Shown: positions 59,312 to 64,000 of the stretch, piece by piece
Numbering within the stretch: position 1 is the stretch's first letter
Layout of the letters: the number at the start of each line of letters is the position of its first letter
Assembly: GCA_900316955.1 (NCBI GenBank)
Contig: ONEX01000005.1
Location: 62,001-126,000, forward strand
Length of the DNA: 64,000 nucleotides
Source of the DNA: an uncultured Bacteroidales bacterium
Lineage (GTDB): Bacteria > Bacteroidota > Bacteroidia > Bacteroidales > UBA932
Reading direction: 5' to 3'
Made by a program: the position numbers and the translations under genes
The notes under the pieces: model-generated
Told to the model about the DNA's origin: nothing
Seen by the model: the letters and a program-made list of their open reading frames with translations, nothing else
The model's database searches: none

Positions 59312-61057
59312 ATGTTCAAGACCATCCTCAAGCAAGTCAAGCAGTACAAGACCGCGGCCTTGCTGACCCCGCTGTGGACGACCCTGGAAGTGATCATGGG
59401 CGTGCTGATCCCGTATGTGACGGCGTCCATCATCGACAAGGGCATCGGCGCGGGAAGCCTGCCGGACGTGTACCGGTATGGGGCGATGATGATCGGCATC
59501 GCCTGCTTGAGCCTCCTGTTCGGCATCCTGGCCGGCCGGTTCGCCGCCTACAGCAGCACCGGCCTGGCGGCGAACCTGCGCGGCGCCATGTACGAGAACA
59601 TCCAGCGCTTCTCCTTCTCCGACATCGACAAGTTCTCCACCGCGGGCCTCGTGACGCGGATGACGACGGATGTGTCCAGCATCCAGAGCGCGTTCCAGAT
59701 GCTGCTCCGGATCTCGTTCTGGGCGCCGCTGAACATGATTTCGGCCCTGGGGATGTGCTTCCTGATCCATAAGAAGCTGAGTATCATCTTCCTGGTCGCG
59801 ATGGTCATCCTGAGCGCGTTCCTGACCGTGCTGATCACCCGCGCCGCGAAGATCTTCAAGCGGATCCTCCTCCAGGTGGACGCCCTGAACGGAGTCGTGC
59901 AGGAGAATGTCGATGCCATCCGCGTGGTGAAGGCCTTCGTCCGGGAGGACCACGAGATGTCCAAGTTCGACAAGGCCGCCGTGGGCCTCTTCACCCTGAA
60001 TGTGAAGGCCGAGACACTGATGGCCCTGAACGGCCCGGTGATGAACCTCATCGTCAACGGCTGCATCATCGCCCTGAGCTGGTGGGGCGCGCATTTCATC
60101 GTGGAGGGAAGCCTCACCACCGGCCAGCTCACCTCCCTGTTCAGCTACATCATGACGGTCCTGACCTCGCTGATGATGCTGTCCATGATCTTCGTCCAGC
60201 TCACCCAGAGCGCGGCCAGCGCAGCCCGCATCGCCGAGGTGATCGACGAGGAACCCGACATGGCCGATCCCGCCGACCCGGTGACGGAAGTGCCGGACGG
60301 CCGCATCGACTTCAACCACGTCTATTTCTCCTACAAGCAGGGCGGCGACTACGCCCTGGAAGACATCGACCTGCACATCCGGGCCGGCGAGACCATCGGC
60401 ATCATCGGCGGTACCGGCAGCGGCAAGTCCTCCCTCGTGAACCTGATGGCCCGCCTGTACGACGTGTCCGAGGGCTCCGTGGAAGTGGGCGGCATCGATG
60501 TGCGGAACTATGCCATGCAGGCCCTCCGCGACGAGGTCGCGATGGTCCTGCAGAAGAGTACCCTGTTCTCCGGGACCATCCTCGAGAATCTCCGCTGGGG
60601 CAAGGAGGACGCCACCCTGGAAGAATGCCGGGAGGCGTGCCGCCAGGCCTGCGCGGACGAGTTCGTGGAAAGTTTCCCCGACCGGTATGACACGGTCATC
60701 GACCAGGGCGGCACCAACGTCTCCGGCGGCCAGCGGCAGCGCCTGTGCATCGCGCGGGCCCTGCTGAAGCACCCGAAGGTGCTGGTGCTGGACGACTCCA
60801 CGAGCGCGGTGGACACGGCGACCGACGCCGCCATCCGCGCGACCTTCAACGCCCGCATCCCGGGCACGACGAAGGTCATCATCTCCCAGCGCATCCTCTC
60901 CATCCAGGAGGCCGACCGCATCGTGGTGATGGACAACGGCCGCGTGGCCGCGTTCGACACGCACGAGAACCTCCTGCGCACCTGTGACATCTATTCCGAA
61001 ATCTACGAAATGCAGACGAGCGGCGGCTCGGGCGATTTCGACGAACCCAAAGCCTAG
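59312..61057 (+). CDS. Heterodimeric ABC exporter subunit with a degenerate ATP site
   Basis: Inner-membrane ABC exporter half, 581 residues: six-helix membrane domain (about 1-320) and nucleotide-binding domain. Walker A is GGTGSGKSS and the signature VSGGQ. Walker B reads VLVLDDSTSAVD (Asp in place of the catalytic Glu) and the switch reads ISQR (Gln in place of His), so this half carries the non-hydrolysing site. The partner encoded three bases downstream has canonical residues. Such pairs (TmrAB/BmrCD type) export drugs, lipids or peptides. Confidence 0.92.
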   Translation: MFKTILKQVKQYKTAALLTPLWTTLEVIMGVLIPYVTASIIDKGIGAGSLPDVYRYGAMMIGIACLSLLFGILAGRFAAYSSTGLAANLRGAMYENIQRFSFSDIDKFSTAGLVTRMTTDVSSIQSAFQMLLRISFWAPLNMISALGMCFLIHKKLSIIFLVAMVILSAFLTVLITRAAKIFKRILLQVDALNGVVQENVDAIRVVKAFVREDHEMSKFDKAAVGLFTLNVKAETLMALNGPVMNLIVNGCIIALSWWGAHFIVEGSLTTGQLTSLFSYIMTVLTSLMMLSMIFVQLTQSAASAARIAEVIDEEPDMADPADPVTEVPDGRIDFNHVYFSYKQGGDYALEDIDLHIRAGETIGIIGGTGSGKSSLVNLMARLYDVSEGSVEVGGIDVRNYAMQALRDEVAMVLQKSTLFSGTILENLRWGKEDATLEECREACRQACADEFVESFPDRYDTVIDQGGTNVSGGQRQRLCIARALLKHPKVLVLDDSTSAVDTATDAAIRATFNARIPGTTKVIISQRILSIQEADRIVVMDNGRVAAFDTHENLLRTCDIYSEIYEMQTSGGSGDFDEPKA

Positions 61058-61060
61058 CCT

Positions 61061-62938
61061 ATGCCTCCCGGATTCAACCAACACCCTGGACAGGACCGCG
61101 GGCCGCGGGCCGGCGCCACCCTGAAGGACCTCAAGAAGGACTCGACGGTCTTCCGGTTGTTCAAGTACATCTTCAAGAACTACAAGATGAACTTCGTGGT
61201 GGTGACCCTGTGCATCGTCGTGTCCTCCGTCACCTCGCTCGCCTCGTCCCTGTTCACGCGCTCCCTCATCGACGACTACATCACGCCCATGACGGCCGCC
61301 GCGGCGCCGGATTACGCGCCGCTCGCCGTCGCCCTGGTGAAGCTGGGCGCCATCATCCTGGTGGGCATCATTGCCAGTTACGTGCAGTCGCTGATCATGA
61401 TCCACGTGGGGCAGGGGACCATGCTCCGCATCCGCAAGGACCTGTTCTCCCATATGGAGACGCTGCCCCTCAAGTATTTCGACAACCATTCGCACGGAGA
61501 CATCATGTCCGTGTACACCAACGACGTGGACACGCTCCGGCAGGTGGTGGGGAACTCCGTCCCCAGCCTCTTCCGTTCGCTCGTCACGATCGTGGCCACC
61601 TTCGTGAGCATGGTCGTCCTGAGCGTCCCGCTCACGGTCGTGGCCGTCCTGATGGCTTTCCTGATGTACAAGGTGACGACCGGTCTCGGCAAGGTCTCCC
61701 GCAAGTACTTCGTGGAACGGCAGCGCAACCTGGGCCGGGTGAACGGATTCATCGAGGAGATGGTCTCCGGCCAGAAGGTCGTCAAGGTCTATTGTCACGA
61801 GGACAAGGCGCTGGAGCAGTTCGCCGCCTTGAACGAGGAACTCCGCGCGAGCGTGTACAACGCCAACAAGATCGGCAATATCATCATGCCGATCAACTCC
61901 AACATCGGCAACTTCATGTACGTGCTCCTCGCGATCCTGGGTTCGCTCATCGCCCTGGGCTACCTGCCCGGCGCGGCGCTCACCCTGGGTTCGCTGGTGT
62001 CTTTCCTGACGCTCCAGCGCAACTTCACCCGGCCCGTCACGCAGATCTCCAACGAAATCAATTCCATCGTGATGGCTTCCGCCGGTACGGACCGCCTGTA
62101 TGCGCTCCTGGACGAGACCCCGGAAGTGGACGAAGGCTCCGTCACCCTGGAGAAGGAGGGCGAAGGCCGATGGTCCTGGAAGGAGGCGGACGGAAAGCTC
62201 CGGAAGCTGGAAGGCCTGGTGTCCCTGACCGATGTGGACTTCAGCTATGTGCCTGAAAAACAGGTGCTCTACGACATCACCCTGACGGCCTATCCCGGCC
62301 AGAAGATCGCCTTCGTCGGCGGAACCGGCGCGGGCAAGACCACGATCACGAACCTGATCAACCGGTTCTACGAGATCCAGGACGGGACGATCACCTACGA
62401 CGGATTCAGCGTCGCGGGAATCCGGAAGGCCGACCTCAGGCGCTCCCTCGGCATCGTGCTGCAGGAAACGAAACTCTTCAGCGGCTCGGTGCTGGACAAC
62501 ATCCGTTACGGCCGCCTGGACGCCACGGACGAGGAATGCCGCGCCGCCGCGCGCCTGGTGCACGCTGATGCGTTCATCCGCCGCCTGCCGAACGGGTACG
62601 ACACGGTCCTGGACGCCGACGGAGGCAACCTGTCGCAGGGCGAGCGCCAGCTCCTCGCGATCGCCCGCGCCGCCGTGGCGGACCCGCCCGTGCTCATCCT
62701 GGACGAGGCGACCTCCTCCATCGACACGCGCACGGAAAGACTCATCCAGCAGGGGATGGATTCCCTGATGAAGGGGCGCACGACCTTCGTGATCGCCCAC
62801 CGTCTGTCCACGGTCCAGAATGCCGACTACATCGCCGTGATGGACCACGGCCGCATCATCGAACGCGGCAAGCACTTCGAGCTCCTGGAGCAGAAGGGCA
62901 AGTACTATGAACTGTTTACTGGAAACCAAATCACATAA
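61061..62938 (+). CDS. Heterodimeric ABC exporter subunit, catalytic half
   Basis: 625-residue partner of the preceding exporter half. An N-terminal cytoplasmic extension (about 1-45, Gly/Pro/Arg-rich) leads into six helices and a nucleotide-binding domain with Walker A GGTGAGKTT, signature LSQGE, Walker B VLILDEATSSID (catalytic Glu) and the H-loop VIAHRLST. Residues about 345-390 are an insertion before the ATP-binding domain (LEKEGEGRWSWKEADGKL). It starts three bases after the first subunit, so the two are co-expressed. Confidence 0.92.
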   Translation: MPPGFNQHPGQDRGPRAGATLKDLKKDSTVFRLFKYIFKNYKMNFVVVTLCIVVSSVTSLASSLFTRSLIDDYITPMTAAAAPDYAPLAVALVKLGAIILVGIIASYVQSLIMIHVGQGTMLRIRKDLFSHMETLPLKYFDNHSHGDIMSVYTNDVDTLRQVVGNSVPSLFRSLVTIVATFVSMVVLSVPLTVVAVLMAFLMYKVTTGLGKVSRKYFVERQRNLGRVNGFIEEMVSGQKVVKVYCHEDKALEQFAALNEELRASVYNANKIGNIIMPINSNIGNFMYVLLAILGSLIALGYLPGAALTLGSLVSFLTLQRNFTRPVTQISNEINSIVMASAGTDRLYALLDETPEVDEGSVTLEKEGEGRWSWKEADGKLRKLEGLVSLTDVDFSYVPEKQVLYDITLTAYPGQKIAFVGGTGAGKTTITNLINRFYEIQDGTITYDGFSVAGIRKADLRRSLGIVLQETKLFSGSVLDNIRYGRLDATDEECRAAARLVHADAFIRRLPNGYDTVLDADGGNLSQGERQLLAIARAAVADPPVLILDEATSSIDTRTERLIQQGMDSLMKGRTTFVIAHRLSTVQNADYIAVMDHGRIIERGKHFELLEQKGKYYELFTGNQIT

Positions 62939-62939
62939 C

Positions 62940-64000
62940 ATGGATTACAGGAATCTTACTCAGAAGGAAATCGATCAGTTGCAGGCCGCCGGCTGCGAAG
63001 CGGAGGACTGGGGGACCGTGCTGACGTCCGCCCGGTCGGTGGACCATATCAAGCGGGTGCGCTTTTCCGGCACCGTGCGTTTCGGCCGCTTCGAGCGGGA
63101 GTTCGAGCTCCCCGGCGGGTTGAAGAAGCACGCCGGCCTCTCCGACGCGACGCTCCACAACGTGACGGTCGGGGACGACTGCCTCATCGAGAATATCTCC
63201 AACTACATCGCCAACTACGAGATCGGCCACGACTCCATCCTGGAGAACGTGGACCTGGTCCTGACGGAAGGCCCCTGCCGGTTCGGAAACGGCGTCTCGG
63301 TCTCCGTCCTCAACGAGACCGGCGGCCGCGAGGTGCTCATCTATGACCGGCTCACCGCGCAGATCGCCTATGTGATGGCGATGTACCGCCACCGTCCGGA
63401 ACTGGTGAAGATATTGGACGACATGGTCCTCGCCTATGCGAAATCGCAGGAATCGACCGTCGGGCGCATCGGAAATCATGTCATCATCCGCAACACCCGG
63501 TACCTGAACGGAGTGAAGGTGGGCGACTACGCCGTCCTCAGCGGCGTGAACCGGCTCCGCAACGGCAGCGTGAACAGCAACGAGGCCGCTCCGGTGCGGA
63601 TCAGCCACGGGGTCATCGCCGACGACTTCATCATCGAAAGCGGCTCCCACCTGACGGACAACACCACGTTCACGCGCTGTTTCATCGGCCAGGCCTGCCA
63701 TTTCGGCCACAGCTACAGCGCGTCCGACTCCCTGTTCTTCTCCAACTGCCAGGGCGAGAACGGCGAGGCCTGCGCGATCTTCGCGGGGCCCTTCACGGTG
63801 ACGCACCACAAGTCCACCCTGCTCATCGCGGGCCATTTCTCCTTCATGAACGCCGGCAGCGGTTCCAACCAGTCCAACCACATGTACAAGCTGGGACCGA
63901 TCCACCAGGGCATCCTGGAGCGTGGCGCGAAGACCTCCTCGGACTCCTACATCCTCTGGCCTTCCCGGGTGGGCGCGTTCTCCCTGGTGATGGGCCGGCA
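62940..64000 (+). CDS. DUF4954-like beta-helix protein, N-terminal part (cut by the right edge)
   Basis: Open to the end of the window; the first 353 residues are visible. It begins MDYRNLTQKEIDQLQAAGC and contains hexapeptide-like left-handed beta-helix turns (VTVGDDCLIENISNYIANYEIG, VGRIGNHVIIRNTRYLNGVKVGD) and NAGSGSNQSNHMYKLGPIHQG. This matches the Bacteroidota DUF4954 family, whose members resemble acyl- or nucleotidyl-sugar transferases but have no established function. The start lies one base after the ABC subunit stop, suggesting one operon. The missing C-terminus prevents a full judgement. Confidence 0.85.
   Translation, partial: MDYRNLTQKEIDQLQAAGCEAEDWGTVLTSARSVDHIKRVRFSGTVRFGRFEREFELPGGLKKHAGLSDATLHNVTVGDDCLIENISNYIANYEIGHDSILENVDLVLTEGPCRFGNGVSVSVLNETGGREVLIYDRLTAQIAYVMAMYRHRPELVKILDDMVLAYAKSQESTVGRIGNHVIIRNTRYLNGVKVGDYAVLSGVNRLRNGSVNSNEAAPVRISHGVIADDFIIESGSHLTDNTTFTRCFIGQACHFGHSYSASDSLFFSNCQGENGEACAIFAGPFTVTHHKSTLLIAGHFSFMNAGSGSNQSNHMYKLGPIHQGILERGAKTSSDSYILWPSRVGAFSLVMGR

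Noticed and set aside
58262-62941. A 1,559-codon open frame on the minus strand opposite the fucose synthase and ABC exporter genes
   Set aside because: It is low-complexity in composition (rich in His, Asp, Gly, Val, Arg), has no family motif, and lies opposite genes with clear motifs. Long antisense open frames are expected from GC-rich codon bias.
1-64000. tRNA, rRNA, riboswitches and replication origin
   Set aside because: Intergenic gaps are short and I found no cloverleaf, rRNA segment, conserved riboswitch core or DnaA-box cluster by eye. A covariance-model search would be needed to exclude small RNAs.

Overview
The window looks like a chromosomal segment of a high-GC member of the Bacteroidota, probably an anaerobic, gut-type Bacteroidales. 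The grounds are promoters of the Bacteroidota type (-7 box TAnnTTTG, sometimes with a -33 TTTG about 20 bases upstream), SpII lipoproteins, a GH97 glycosidase, a DUF4954-like protein, and the Bacteroidota form of tagaturonate reductase. Most genes are near 62% GC, but the mobile island at 5.6-7.5 kb and the glycan core at about 32.7-42.9 kb are visibly richer in A/T. No tRNA, rRNA or CRISPR array was seen. Layout: (1) 0-5.5 kb is a pectin/galacturonate operon: altronate dehydratase (cut by the left edge), tagaturonate reductase, a hexuronate-type MFS transporter and a lipoprotein pectinesterase, closed by a strong terminator. (2) 5.57-7.6 kb is a two-gene mobile island, an unknown 285-residue protein overlapping a REP-associated (Y1/HUH) transposase, bracketed by 92-bp direct repeats about 78% identical. 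(3) 7.6-16.6 kb holds housekeeping and catabolic genes: GH97 glycosidase, glutamate dehydrogenase, a WYL regulator, an S9 peptidase and RecG. (4) 16.6-20.1 kb is an overlapping four-gene cassette (S24/S26 peptidase, PqqD-like protein, PF14907-type nucleotidyltransferase, ABC exporter) that looks like a peptide maturation/export system with no visible precursor. (5) 20.1-21.6 kb holds pdxA and rnhA on the minus strand. (6) 21.7-59.3 kb is a large surface-polysaccharide locus: Wza-like export protein, tyrosine autokinase with a Gly-Tyr tail and PHP phosphatase; dTDP-rhamnose genes; LicD; flippase; polymerase; glycosyltransferases; two paralogous beta-helix proteins; gmhA; WecA- and WecG-like genes; ATP-grasp; deacetylase; rfbA; UDP-uronate epimerase; choline uptake and activation (LicC, LicA, BCCT); a GHMP kinase and nucleotidyltransferase; UDP-glucose dehydrogenase; rhamnose mutarotase; a degenerate aspartokinase; an HTH-Gmd fusion; a cytidylyltransferase-GHMP kinase fusion; and GDP-fucose synthase. 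(7) 59.3-64 kb holds a heterodimeric ABC exporter and a DUF4954-like gene cut by the right edge. How the genes fit together: the locus supplies dTDP-L-rhamnose, GDP-L-fucose, UDP-glucuronate/galacturonate and perhaps an activated heptose. It initiates on undecaprenyl phosphate (WecA-like), extends with several glycosyltransferases, and probably decorates the glycan with phosphocholine (BCCT uptake, LicA kinase, LicC cytidylyltransferase, LicD transferase). Flippase, polymerase, Wza-like and Wzc-like proteins then assemble and export it. Two cross-cutting signals stand out. A family of 26-27 bp palindromic elements (GTCAT...ATCT) occurs at least eight times and has been absorbed in frame into two genes and into start or stop codons of others. 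Many promoters lie only 4-8 bases before the ATG, pointing to leaderless transcripts.
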